Positions 8,218 to 16,961 of a stretch of 64,000 nucleotides of DNA are shown here, in pieces; the stretch's first letter is position 1; the number at the start of each line of letters is the position of its first letter. The stretch is from Mesoterricola silvestris (GTDB lineage Bacteria; Acidobacteriota; Holophagae; Holophagales; Holophagaceae): positions 2,046,001 to 2,110,000 of the forward strand of contig NZ_AP027080.1 in assembly GCF_030295405.1 (NCBI RefSeq), given 5' to 3'. The notes below the pieces were generated by a model that did not search any database, was not told the DNA's origin, and saw only the letters and a list, made by a program, of their open reading frames with translations. Made by a program: the position numbers and the translations under genes.

Positions 8218-11200
8218 ATGCGATTCACCATCCGCAAGAAGCTGGCGGCTGTGGCGGCAACGGCCCTGGCCGGCATCCTGGTCCTGGCCGTGCTCAACCG
8301 GTACCAGACGGAGCGCGTGTACGACGCCGCCAGCTTCGGCAGCGCCACCACGGTGCCCAAACTGGTGGAGATCAACTCGGCCCAGGTGGCCATGGAGAGC
8401 ATCCGCAGGACGCTCTGGCAGCACATCGCCCAGGTGGAGCCGGGCACCCTGGCCCGCCTGGAGGGGCGGATCGCCGAGGATGAGGGCCGGGTGGCGAAGG
8501 GGCTGGACGCCTTCGAGCGGAACGGGGTCAGCGGCGACCAGGAACGCCGGCTGCTGGAAGCGGAACGGGCCTCCGTGCTCGCCTACCGCACCCTGGCGGA
8601 CCGGGCCCTGGCCCTTTCCAGGGCCGGCAAGAAGGCCGAGGCGAGGGATCTCCTCGCCGCGAACCAGACGGTCATCGACAAGCCGGCCATGGACTTCACG
8701 GCCCACAGCCAGTACAACTCGGATCTGGGCAAGAAGAACGCCGCCGACGCCGAGGCCATCAAGTCCAGCGCCGCGCTGCTCTCCCTGCTCATCACCCTGG
8801 CCACCCTGGTGCTCACCGGGGTCGTGGCGTACGTCATCGGCCTGGCCATCGTGAGGGCCCTGAGCTCCTGCGCGCACGTGGCCGACGAAGTGGCCAAGGG
8901 CGACCTTTCCGTGGAGATCCCCACCGTCACCGAGGACGAGACCGGCGAGGTCCTGGCGGCCCTGCGGCGGATGGTGGGCAACATGCGGGCCCTGGTGGAG
9001 GATTCGGTGCTGTTGAGCGAGGCCGCCGCGGCCGAACGGTTCGATCTGAGGGCCGACGGCTCGCGCCACGCGGGGGACTACCGGAAGATCGTGGACGGCT
9101 TCAACGGCACCCTGGACGTGGTGGTGGACAAGCTGGCCTGGTACCAGGCCATCGTGGACGCGGTGCCGTTCCCCATCCACGTCATCGACACGGATATGAA
9201 GTGGGTGTTCCTGAACAAGGCCTTCGAGAAGCTGATGATGGACCAGCACTACATCCGCGACCGCCAGGACGCCATCGGCAAGCCCTGCGCCACGGCCAAC
9301 GCGAACATCTGCAACACCGAGAAGTGCGGCATCATGCAGCTGAAGCGGGGCAAGGGGGAGAGCTTCTTCGACTGGTGCGGCATGAGCTGCAAGCAGGACA
9401 CCTCCAACCTGATCAACGTCAAGGGCAAGCACGTGGGGTACGTGGAGGTGGTGCAGGACCTCTCGGCGACCCTGCAGGTGGGCGACTACACCACGAAGGA
9501 AGTGGACCGCCTGGCCACCAACCTGGCCAAGCTGGCCTCCGGCGATCTGAACCTGGATCTCAGGACCCAGGACGCCGGCCAGCACACGGGGGTCGTCAAG
9601 CAGCAGTTCGAGCGCATCAACGCCAGCATGCTGCAGCTGAAGGGGGCCATCGACGCGCTGGTGGCCGATACCCAGATGCTGAGCGAGGCGGCCATCGCCG
9701 AGCGGTTCGACACCCGGGCCGACCTTTCCCGCCACGCCGGCGGCTACCGGCACGTGGTGGAGGGGATCAACGGCACCCTGGACGTGGTGGTGGACAAGCT
9801 CGCCTGGTACCAGGCGATCATCGACGCCGTGCCCTTCCCCATCCATGTCATCGATTCCGACATGAAGTGGGTGTTCCTGAACAAGGCCTTCGAGAGCCTG
9901 ATGATGGGCCAGCACTACATCCGGGACCGCCAGGACGCCATCGGCAAGCCCTGCGCCACGGCCAACGCCAACATCTGCAACACCGAGAAGTGCGGCATCA
10001 TGCAGCTGAAGCGGGGCAAGGGGGAGAGCTTCTTCGACTGGTGCGGCATGAGCTGCAAGCAGGACACCTCCAACCTGATCAATATCAAGGGCAAGCACGT
10101 GGGCTACGTGGAGGTGGTGCAGGACCTGTCGGCCACCCTGAACGTCCGCGACTACACCGCCAAGGAAGTGGACCGGCTGGCCGCGAACCTGGCCCAGCTG
10201 GCCAAGGGGGACCTGAACATGGAGCTCAGGACCCAGGACGCCAACCAGCACACGGGCCTGGTCAAGGAGCAGTTCGAGCGCATCAACGACAGCATGGGCC
10301 AGCTCAAGGGGGCCATCGGCTCGCTGGTCACGGATACGACCATGCTCTCCACGGCGGCCATCGACGGCAAGCTGGAGGTCCGCGCGGACGCCAACCGGCA
10401 CCAGGGCGATTTCCGGAAGATCGTGCAGGGGGTGGACGACACCCTGGACGCGGTCATCGGGCCCCTCAACATGGCCGCGAACCTCTTCGACCGCATTTCC
10501 AAGGGCGAGATCCCGCCCAAGGTCACCGAGACCTACAACGGCGATTTCAATACCATCAAGAACAACCTCAACCAGTGCATCGACGGCCTCCAGGGCCTGG
10601 TGGAATCCAACCAGGTGCTGCAGCAGCTCGCCACCAACGACTTCACGGTGCGGGTGCGCGGGAAGTACCTGGGCATCTTCGACGAGGTGGCCCAGGCCCT
10701 CAACGAGACCATCGAGAACCAGGCCCGGGTCCTCACCAAGGTCCAGGAGAGCGCCTTCGCGGTGGCCCAGTCCTCGGGCGAAATCGCCTCGGGCAACCAG
10801 GAGCTTTCGTCCCGCACCGAAGAGCAGGCCTCCAGCCTGGAGGAAACGGCCAGCAGCCTCGAACAGTTCACCTCCGTGGTGAACCAGACCGCCGAGAACG
10901 CCCGCACCGCCAGCGGCGCCGCCGCCCAGGCCCGCACGGTGGCCGATGAAGGCAGCAAGGCGGTGGAGCAGCTGGTGGGGTCCATGGACGCCATCAACGC
11001 CGCCTCCAGCAAGATCAATGAAATCATCAGCGTCGTGGACGAGATCGCCTTCCAGACCAACCTCCTGGCCCTCAATGCCGCCGTGGAGGCGGCCCGGGCC
11101 GGGGAGCAGGGGCGGGGCTTCGCGGTGGTGGCCACGGAAGTGCGCAACCTGGCCAAGCGCAGCGCCGACGCCGCCAAGGAGATCAAGAGCCTCATCAAGG

Positions 11201-11670
11201 ACTCGGTCACCAAGGCCCAGGATGGCCAGAAGGTGGCCACCCGCACCGGCCAGATCATCCTGGACGTGGTGTCCAATGTCCAGAAGGTGAGCGGGATCAT
11301 GGCCGAGATCGCCAACGCCACCCACGAACAGACCATGGGCATCGGGGAGATCAACAAGGCCGTGACCCAGATGGACGAGACCACCCAGCACAACGCCGCC
11401 CTGGTGGAGGAGGCCGCGGCCTCCGCCGAAAGCCTGGACCAGCAGGCCCAGAACCTGCGGCAGATGGTGTCCCAGTACAACCTCGGCGCCCAGGCCCGCC
11501 TGGGCACCGCCGCCCCCGCCCCGACCCGCGCCCCGGCCGGGAAGCTCCACGGGGAGTTCCACGGGGGGGCGGTCCCCCTCCGGAAGCGCCCCGCCAAGGG
11601 GGAGATCGCCGCGCCCAAGGCGCCCCAGGTCCCGCCCAAGGGGGCCGACGACGAATGGGAAAGCTTCTAG
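8218..11670 (+). CDS. Methyl-accepting chemotaxis protein with duplicated Cys-rich PAS domains
   Basis: Membrane chemoreceptor of 1150 residues signalling to CheA/CheW. TM1 is near residues 8-25, followed by a helical periplasmic domain and TM2 near 186-211. A HAMP domain and repeated HAMP-like units follow. PAS domains start near 306 and 528, each with five cysteines (C357, C365, C370, C387, C391 and C579, C587, C592, C609, C613). The C-terminal signalling hairpin has its tip at EIAFQTNLLALNAAVEAARAGE. The protein ends DEWESF, like the CheR-tethering NWETF pentapeptide. ATG 8218 is chosen for its AGGTG site; ATG 8206 is the alternative. First gene of the FliA-driven operon. Confidence 0.93.
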   Translation: MRFTIRKKLAAVAATALAGILVLAVLNRYQTERVYDAASFGSATTVPKLVEINSAQVAMESIRRTLWQHIAQVEPGTLARLEGRIAEDEGRVAKGLDAFERNGVSGDQERRLLEAERASVLAYRTLADRALALSRAGKKAEARDLLAANQTVIDKPAMDFTAHSQYNSDLGKKNAADAEAIKSSAALLSLLITLATLVLTGVVAYVIGLAIVRALSSCAHVADEVAKGDLSVEIPTVTEDETGEVLAALRRMVGNMRALVEDSVLLSEAAAAERFDLRADGSRHAGDYRKIVDGFNGTLDVVVDKLAWYQAIVDAVPFPIHVIDTDMKWVFLNKAFEKLMMDQHYIRDRQDAIGKPCATANANICNTEKCGIMQLKRGKGESFFDWCGMSCKQDTSNLINVKGKHVGYVEVVQDLSATLQVGDYTTKEVDRLATNLAKLASGDLNLDLRTQDAGQHTGVVKQQFERINASMLQLKGAIDALVADTQMLSEAAIAERFDTRADLSRHAGGYRHVVEGINGTLDVVVDKLAWYQAIIDAVPFPIHVIDSDMKWVFLNKAFESLMMGQHYIRDRQDAIGKPCATANANICNTEKCGIMQLKRGKGESFFDWCGMSCKQDTSNLINIKGKHVGYVEVVQDLSATLNVRDYTAKEVDRLAANLAQLAKGDLNMELRTQDANQHTGLVKEQFERINDSMGQLKGAIGSLVTDTTMLSTAAIDGKLEVRADANRHQGDFRKIVQGVDDTLDAVIGPLNMAANLFDRISKGEIPPKVTETYNGDFNTIKNNLNQCIDGLQGLVESNQVLQQLATNDFTVRVRGKYLGIFDEVAQALNETIENQARVLTKVQESAFAVAQSSGEIASGNQELSSRTEEQASSLEETASSLEQFTSVVNQTAENARTASGAAAQARTVADEGSKAVEQLVGSMDAINAASSKINEIISVVDEIAFQTNLLALNAAVEAARAGEQGRGFAVVATEVRNLAKRSADAAKEIKSLIKDSVTKAQDGQKVATRTGQIILDVVSNVQKVSGIMAEIANATHEQTMGIGEINKAVTQMDETTQHNAALVEEAAASAESLDQQAQNLRQMVSQYNLGAQARLGTAAPAPTRAPAGKLHGEFHGGAVPLRKRPAKGEIAAPKAPQVPPKGADDEWESF
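9001..10332 (+). repeat. Two-copy 666-bp tandem duplication inside the chemoreceptor gene
   Basis: Copy 1 (about 9001-9666) and copy 2 (about 9667-10332) are offset by exactly 666 bases (222 codons). Each encodes a HAMP-like unit plus a Cys-rich PAS domain. The stretch 9259-9416 matches 9925-10082 with one base difference over 158 bases, including synonymous positions. That implies recent duplication or gene conversion. A third, PAS-less HAMP-like unit follows from about 10333. Confidence 0.85.
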
Positions 11671-11691
11671 GGCCCGGGAAGGAGCACCGCC

Positions 11692-12186
11692 ATGTCCAGC
11701 GCCCAGACAACCACCTACCAGCAGGTCCTGTGCTTCGCCCTCGCGGGGGAGAGCTACGGCATCCCGATCCTGAAGGTGCGGGAGATCCAGGGCCAGGCCC
11801 CCATCACCCGCATTCCCAGGGCGCCTGACTACATGCCGGGCGTCATCAACCTGCGCGGGGCCATCGTCCCCATCGTTGAACTGCGCAAGCGCTTCAACCT
11901 CGGCGCGATCCAGGACGGCATGCGCCCGGTCATCGTCATCGTCGAAGTGATGTCCCGCACCCTGGGCATGCGCGTGGACGCCGTGTCGGACGTGCTCGAT
12001 CTGGACGAGGACCAGATCAAGCCCGCGCCGGACTGGGGCGCGGAGGGCACCGTGGGGAAGGAGTACATCGCCGGGCTGGCCACCGTCCCCAACGCCGAGG
12101 GGGGGGATTCCATGCTGATCCTCCTGGACCTGGACCAGTTGCTCAGCCTGGGTGATATCAAGGAACTGGAACAGGCCGGAGGTTGA
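11692..12186 (+). CDS. cheW: Chemotaxis adaptor CheW
   Basis: SH3-like scaffold of 164 residues linking receptors to CheA. The sequence FALAGESYGIPILKVREI, then TRIPRAPDYMPGVINLRGAIVPIVELRKRF, is the CheW core, and the C-terminal ILLDLDQLL is also typical. GGGAAGGAG precedes the ATG. It follows the receptor by 21 bases and is followed 4 bases later by the STAS gene. Confidence 0.95.
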   Translation: MSSAQTTTYQQVLCFALAGESYGIPILKVREIQGQAPITRIPRAPDYMPGVINLRGAIVPIVELRKRFNLGAIQDGMRPVIVIVEVMSRTLGMRVDAVSDVLDLDEDQIKPAPDWGAEGTVGKEYIAGLATVPNAEGGDSMLILLDLDQLLSLGDIKELEQAGG

Positions 12187-12190
12187 ACCG

Positions 12191-12520
12191 ATGACGCGAA
12201 AGCAGCGCGAGGAGCCGGGCCCCCCGGAGGCGGTCGCCCCCGGTCCGGGCGTCGATCTGGATATCTTCGGCATCCAGCCCTTCCTCAAGGACGCCCGGGA
12301 CTGGGTGGCCGGGACGGTGGGGCCGGTCCTGCGCCTGGATCTTTCCCAGGTGGGCGACCTGGACCTGAGCGGCCTCCAGGTCCTCCTGGCCATGGACCTG
12401 GCCCTCCGGGCCAAGGGCTCGGCCCTGGTGCTCCTGGGCGTCCGGGACGAGTGGGCCGCCCGCATGGAGCGGCTGGGCCTGGGCCAGCTGCTGGAAGGCG
12501 GCCGGAAGGTGGGCCCATGA
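12191..12520 (+). CDS. STAS-domain protein of the chemotaxis operon
   Basis: Small protein of 109 residues. About 20 unstructured N-terminal residues precede a STAS fold like anti-sigma-factor antagonists. LRLDLSQVGDLDLSGLQVLLAMDLALRAKG contains the DLSGL loop, where the serine is the phosphorylated position in SpoIIAA-like proteins. No cognate anti-sigma kinase is nearby; its place between cheW and a receptor-like gene suggests a regulatory role in this chemosensory system. ATG 12191 is chosen; its stop overlaps the next start (ATGA). Confidence 0.8.
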   Translation: MTRKQREEPGPPEAVAPGPGVDLDIFGIQPFLKDARDWVAGTVGPVLRLDLSQVGDLDLSGLQVLLAMDLALRAKGSALVLLGVRDEWAARMERLGLGQLLEGGRKVGP

Positions 12521-13587
12521 GGATCCGGTTCCCCTTCCTGAATGGGCCGGCCGGCGATCCCGTCGAGGCGACGGCGGTCCTGGCCCAGCCCGACGCGGCG
12601 GTGGTGGCGATGCTCCTGGCCGTGGCCCGGCAGGAGGCCGATGCCCTGGCCGCCAATGTGGCCTACGGCCGGGAGGAGGTCCTGCGGGTCCAGAGCCTGG
12701 TGAGCGACGCCGCCGACACCCTGGGCCGGGCCCTGCGGAGCCTCGATCTCAAGGTCCAGGAGCAGTACGTGCGGGTCCTGGCCATCCAGGAGGCTTCCTT
12801 CCTGGACATGCAGGGGGAGGCGCCGGGCGCCGGTAAGGCGCCGTCGGGCATCCTCGGGACGCTGGATTCCCTCATGAGCAACATCCTGGCCATCGCGGAA
12901 TCCATCCGCGAGGTGACGGCGGGGGTGGGGGAGGTGCAGACCCTCTCCTCGCGCATGGAGCAGAACCTGGGCGAGCTGGTGGAGATCGCCGCCCGCACCA
13001 GCCTCCTCTCCCTGAACGCCAACATCGAGGCGGCCCACGCCCGGAACTTCGGCGCGGGGTTCGCGATCGTGGCGGGGGAGGTGTCCAAGCTCGCGGCCCG
13101 GAGCACCGGCCTGAGCGACGGCATCCAGATCCTCATCCAGGAGACCAACAGGGCCCTGGAACGCACCGGCGGCCAGATCGGGGGCATCGCCAACCGGGAC
13201 CTGCGCATGGCCATGGATTCCAAGAACCGCGCGGAGGAGGCCGCCAAGGCCATCGAGGAAAGCAACGCCCGGGTGCGGGACCTGGTGGGCGAATTGAAGG
13301 TGGCCGCCCAGGAGATCGAGACCCAGGTGGGGCACGTGGTGCGGGGCATGCAGTTCGACGACCTGACCCGGCAGACCCTGGACCAGGTGCGCCAGGTCTT
13401 CACCAGCCTGGAGGCCAGGGCCGGGGCCTGGCGGCGCTGCGTGGAAGAGCTGGAGGCCCCGGACGCGGACCCCGCCGCCATCCTGGGGCGGCTTTCCGGG
13501 GCGCTGGGAGAACTGGACGAGACCTCCACCCGCCACCGCGCGGTGTCGAGCCGGGATCTCGTCGTGGGCGAAGTGGACCTCTTCTAA
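12517..13587 (+). CDS. Soluble methyl-accepting chemotaxis-like protein
   Basis: 356 residues with no transmembrane segment, mostly helical. Residues about 130-240 resemble a receptor signalling hairpin, but the tip is ARTSLLSLNANIEAAHARNFGAGFAIVAGEVSKLA. The canonical AGEQGRGFAVVATEVR pattern has changed at several positions, including loss of the AGE glutamate. The C-terminal part has GMQFDDLTRQTLDQV, resembling the QFQD-type motif of CheZ-like and soluble-receptor helices. It is likely a cytoplasmic receptor or array component. Coupled to the STAS gene by a 4-base overlap; cheY follows 9 bases after its stop. Confidence 0.75.
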   Translation: MRIRFPFLNGPAGDPVEATAVLAQPDAAVVAMLLAVARQEADALAANVAYGREEVLRVQSLVSDAADTLGRALRSLDLKVQEQYVRVLAIQEASFLDMQGEAPGAGKAPSGILGTLDSLMSNILAIAESIREVTAGVGEVQTLSSRMEQNLGELVEIAARTSLLSLNANIEAAHARNFGAGFAIVAGEVSKLAARSTGLSDGIQILIQETNRALERTGGQIGGIANRDLRMAMDSKNRAEEAAKAIEESNARVRDLVGELKVAAQEIETQVGHVVRGMQFDDLTRQTLDQVRQVFTSLEARAGAWRRCVEELEAPDADPAAILGRLSGALGELDETSTRHRAVSSRDLVVGEVDLF

Positions 13588-13596
13588 GGAATCGCA

Positions 13597-13959
13597 ATGG
13601 CCAAGACCATTCTCACCGTCGATGACTCCGTCACCATGCGGCAGATGATCACCTTCACGCTGGCCAAGGCCGGCTACGACATCCTCGAGGCCGGCGACGG
13701 CGTCGAGGCCCTGGCGGTGGCCGCCGGCAAGAAGCTGGACCTGGTGATCACCGACGTGAACATGCCGAACATGGACGGCATCACCCTCGTGCAGCGCCTG
13801 CGGGCCCAGGCGGGCTTCCGCTACACCCCCATCCTCGTGCTCACCACCGAATCCGGCCAGGACTTCAAGGTGCGGGGCAAGGAGGCCGGGGCCACCGGCT
13901 GGATCGTCAAGCCCTTCAGTCCCGAGAAACTCCTGGAAATCGTGGAAAAAGTCATCTGA
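13597..13959 (+). CDS. cheY: Chemotaxis response regulator CheY
   Basis: Single-domain receiver of 120 residues. It has the acidic pair D9/D10, the phosphoacceptor D53 in LVITDVNMPNMDG, T/S in LVLTTESG and the lysine in IVKPFSPEKL. With no output domain it should bind the flagellar switch or compete as a phosphate sink. It sits immediately before cheA. Confidence 0.95.
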   Translation: MAKTILTVDDSVTMRQMITFTLAKAGYDILEAGDGVEALAVAAGKKLDLVITDVNMPNMDGITLVQRLRAQAGFRYTPILVLTTESGQDFKVRGKEAGATGWIVKPFSPEKLLEIVEKVI

Positions 13960-13968
13960 GGTGAGGGC

Positions 13969-16062
13969 ATGGCCGACGCGATGGATGCCTTCAAGGAGAG
14001 CTTCCTGGAGGAGAGCACGGAGCTGGTGGACGGCATGGAGGCCGTCCTCCTGAAACTGGACTTCGCGAACCCCGAGGTGGAGGACCTCCATACCCTGTTC
14101 CGGGCCGCGCACTCCATCAAGGGCAACGCCGCCACCTTCGGGTTCCCCGCCATCGCCGCCTTCACCCACCAGCTGGAGAGCACCCTGGAGCCGGTGCGCC
14201 AGGGCCGCCTGGCCATGACCCCGGAACTGCAGGAGATCCTCCTGGGCGCCGTGGACGTGCTGCGCGCGCACCTGGGGCAGGCCCGGTCGGGGTCCGCCCT
14301 GCAGCCCCGGGACCTGGCCAACGAGGCCACCACCCTCCAGGAACTGGCCCGGCTCGCCCAGGGCACCGCCGCGCCCGCGGCCCGTCCCGCGCCCGCGCCC
14401 CCTCCGCCCTCCCTGGGCGCCTACCAGATCCGTTTCCAGGCCCCCCTGGACCTGTTCCGCAGGGGCATCAATCTGGAGCGCATCTTCCGCGACCTGGAGA
14501 AGCTGGGCACCGCGCGCTTCTGGCTCGACCCCGCGACCCTTCCGCCCCTGGACGGCCTGGAGCCCGAGGACTGCCACCTCCTGTGGAACATCCACCTGGA
14601 GACCGGCGCCCCCCTGGCGGATGTGGAGGAGGTCTTCGAATTCGTCAACGACGGAGCCAACCTCGCCATCAAGCCCCTCGATGAGAAGGCGGACCGGGTG
14701 CCCCTCCTGGGGGAGATCCTGGTGGGCAGCGGCGAGGTGAGCCCCCACCAGGTCCAGGACGCCCTGTCGCGCCAGGCCAACATCGGGGACCTGCTGGTGG
14801 AGATGGGCGCCGCGCGCCCCGAGGCCGTGGCCAAGGCGGTGGAGCAGCAGCAGAAGAAGCGCACCCAGGTGGAGGCGTCCACCCTGCGGGTGGCCACGGA
14901 CAAGATCGACAAGCTGGTGAACCTGGTGGGGGAGATCGTCATCACCCAGACCATGCTCGCCCAGAGCGCCCAGGAAATGGCCACCGCCCACGGCATCGCC
15001 CGGTTCAACGAGGCCCTGGTGGCCCTGGAACGGCTGACCCGGGAGCTCCAGGAGCGCGTCATGGGCGTGCGCATGGTGCCGGTGGAGATGATCTTCTCCC
15101 GGTTCCCGCGCATGGTGCGGGAGCTGGCCAAGCAGCTGGAGAAGGACGTGAACCTGGTCATGGAGGGCCAGGCCACGGAACTGGACAAGACCTTCATCGA
15201 GATGCTGGTGGACCCCATCACGCACCTCGTGCGCAACGGCCTGGACCACGGCCTGGAGCCCGTGGAGCAGCGCATCGCCGCCGGCAAGCCCGCCCAGGCC
15301 ACCCTTTCGCTCAAGGCCAGCAGCCGCGGCGGCAACATCTTCATCGAGATCCAGGACGACGGCCGGGGCCTGGACCGGCAGCGCATCCTGGCCAAGGCCC
15401 AGGAGAAGGGCATGGTGGCCGCCGATGCCCGCATGAGCGACGAGGAGGTCTACGCCCTCCTCTTCGAACCGGGCTTTTCCACCGCGGCCGCGGTTTCGGA
15501 TCTCTCGGGCCGGGGGGTGGGGCTGGACGTGGTGCGCCAGAACATCCGCGCCCTGGGGGGCCGCGTGGAGGTGGAGAGCCGCCTGGGCGCGGGATCCACC
15601 TTCCGCCTGGTCCTGCCGCTCACCATGGCGGTCCTGGACGGCCTGACGGTGCGCATCGGCACCGAGACCTACGTCTTCCCCCTGTCCCTGGTCCTGGAGA
15701 GCTTCAAGCCCAGGCCCGGATCCATCCAGTCGATCCAGGGCGACCGGCACGTCATCAACCTGCGCGGCTCCTTCATGCCCGTGCTGCCCCTGGAGGCCGT
15801 GCTCAGCCTGGGGGACCGGGACGGCGGGAGGGAAGGGGACGATCTGCTGGTGGTGGTGGAGAGCGACGGGCGCCGGGCCGCGGTGAGGGTGGACGAGGTC
15901 CTGGGCCAGCAGCAGGTGGTCATCAAGAGCCTCGACACGCACTACCGGAAGGTCCAGGGCATCTCCGGGGCCACGATCCTCGGGGACGGGAGGGTGGCGC
16001 TCATCCTGGACGTGGCCGAGCTGATCCACCTGGAGTCCTCTCCCCTCCCCGCCCCGGTCTGA
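13969..16062 (+). CDS. cheA: Chemotaxis histidine kinase CheA
   Basis: 697 residues. The P1 Hpt domain has the phosphorylated H48 in FRAAHSIKGNAA. After a Pro/Ala linker, a P2-like region (about 145-235) contains FWLDPATLPPLDGL. Residues about 244-296 have a paired LGEILVGSGEV...IGDLLVEMGAA motif, like the helical repeats at type II secretion ATPase N-termini. Then come P3 dimerisation (DKIDKLVNLVGEIVITQ), the P4 kinase (LVRNGLDHGLE, DDGRGLD, GRGVGLDVV) and a CheW-like P5. It is complete and catalytic motifs are intact. RBS GAGGTGAG precedes the ATG. Confidence 0.95.
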   Translation: MADAMDAFKESFLEESTELVDGMEAVLLKLDFANPEVEDLHTLFRAAHSIKGNAATFGFPAIAAFTHQLESTLEPVRQGRLAMTPELQEILLGAVDVLRAHLGQARSGSALQPRDLANEATTLQELARLAQGTAAPAARPAPAPPPPSLGAYQIRFQAPLDLFRRGINLERIFRDLEKLGTARFWLDPATLPPLDGLEPEDCHLLWNIHLETGAPLADVEEVFEFVNDGANLAIKPLDEKADRVPLLGEILVGSGEVSPHQVQDALSRQANIGDLLVEMGAARPEAVAKAVEQQQKKRTQVEASTLRVATDKIDKLVNLVGEIVITQTMLAQSAQEMATAHGIARFNEALVALERLTRELQERVMGVRMVPVEMIFSRFPRMVRELAKQLEKDVNLVMEGQATELDKTFIEMLVDPITHLVRNGLDHGLEPVEQRIAAGKPAQATLSLKASSRGGNIFIEIQDDGRGLDRQRILAKAQEKGMVAADARMSDEEVYALLFEPGFSTAAAVSDLSGRGVGLDVVRQNIRALGGRVEVESRLGAGSTFRLVLPLTMAVLDGLTVRIGTETYVFPLSLVLESFKPRPGSIQSIQGDRHVINLRGSFMPVLPLEAVLSLGDRDGGREGDDLLVVVESDGRRAAVRVDEVLGQQQVVIKSLDTHYRKVQGISGATILGDGRVALILDVAELIHLESSPLPAPV

Positions 16063-16064
16063 CC

Positions 16065-16961
16065 ATGGGTTCCCCCGGGGTCCCCCCGAACGGCCCGAAG
16101 GCCAGGCCCCCGGATGCCCCCGCGGGCCCGGGGGCGCCCCTGCCCGGGATGCCTTCGGCCCTGGACCCGAAGACCTTCGAGCGGCTGCGCACCCTGCTCC
16201 ATGCCCGCACCGGCATCCACTTGGGGCCCGGCAAGCTGCCCATGGTCCAGTCCCGCCTCAACCGCCGCCTGCGGCACCTGGGCCTGGGCACCTACCCGGA
16301 ATACCTGGCCTGGCTGGAATCGGACCCCGGCGGGGCGGAATGGACCGCCTTCATCAACGCCCTCACCACCAACCTCACCCGGTTCTTCCGGGAGGAGCAC
16401 CATTTCAGCAAGCTGACCCAGTGGCTCCGGAGCCTCGACCCGCTGCCCCGGCCGATCCGCGTGTGGTGCGCGGGCTGCTCCACGGGGGAGGAGCCCTACT
16501 CGGTGGCCATGGTCCTGCACGCCGAATTCCCGGGGAGCCCCGCGCGGATCCTGGCCACCGACCTGGATTCCGCGGTGCTCCAGGAGGCCCGCGCGGGCAT
16601 CTACGACCAGGCGCGGGTCAAGGATCTGCCCGCGGCCTGGCTGCGCCTGGCCTTCCTCAAGGGCCGGGGAGGGCAGGCCGGCCGGGTCCGGGTGCGCCCG
16701 GAGGTGGGCGCCCTGGTGGACTTCCACCCCATGAACCTGCTGGAGGGCAACTGGCCCGGGCCCTCCAGCTTCGAAGTGATCTTCTGCCGGAACGTGATGA
16801 TCTACTTCGACAAGGAGACCCAGCGGGAGATCGTCCGCAGGTTCCACCGCACCCTGGTTCCGGGGGGCCTCCTGATGGTGGGCCATTCCGAGTCCCTCAT
16901 GGACGCCTCCCTGGGCTTCGAATCCCTGGGCGGCACCGTCTTCCGCCGGCGCGACCCATGA
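16065..16961 (+). CDS. cheR: Chemotaxis protein methyltransferase CheR
   Basis: S-adenosylmethionine-dependent enzyme methylating receptor glutamates, 298 residues from ATG 16065. The first 28 residues are a Pro/Gly-rich stretch, so the in-frame ATG at 16149 (MPSALDPKTFERL) could be the true start. Motifs are NLTRFFREEHHF, the SAM loop RVWCAGCSTGEEPYSVA, FCRNVMIYFDKE and GHSESLM. Its probable docking peptide is the EWESF end of the receptor at 8218. The stop overlaps the cheD start. Confidence 0.93.
   Translation: MGSPGVPPNGPKARPPDAPAGPGAPLPGMPSALDPKTFERLRTLLHARTGIHLGPGKLPMVQSRLNRRLRHLGLGTYPEYLAWLESDPGGAEWTAFINALTTNLTRFFREEHHFSKLTQWLRSLDPLPRPIRVWCAGCSTGEEPYSVAMVLHAEFPGSPARILATDLDSAVLQEARAGIYDQARVKDLPAAWLRLAFLKGRGGQAGRVRVRPEVGALVDFHPMNLLEGNWPGPSSFEVIFCRNVMIYFDKETQREIVRRFHRTLVPGGLLMVGHSESLMDASLGFESLGGTVFRRRDP

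Noticed and set aside
7879-16029. An 8.1-kb open frame on the minus strand (2716 codons) antisense to the chemotaxis operon
   Set aside because: It lies exactly opposite well-recognised chemotaxis genes, its translation is His/Gln/Gly/Leu-rich shadow sequence with no domain, and it runs across several gene boundaries. GC-rich codon use removes stops from that frame.
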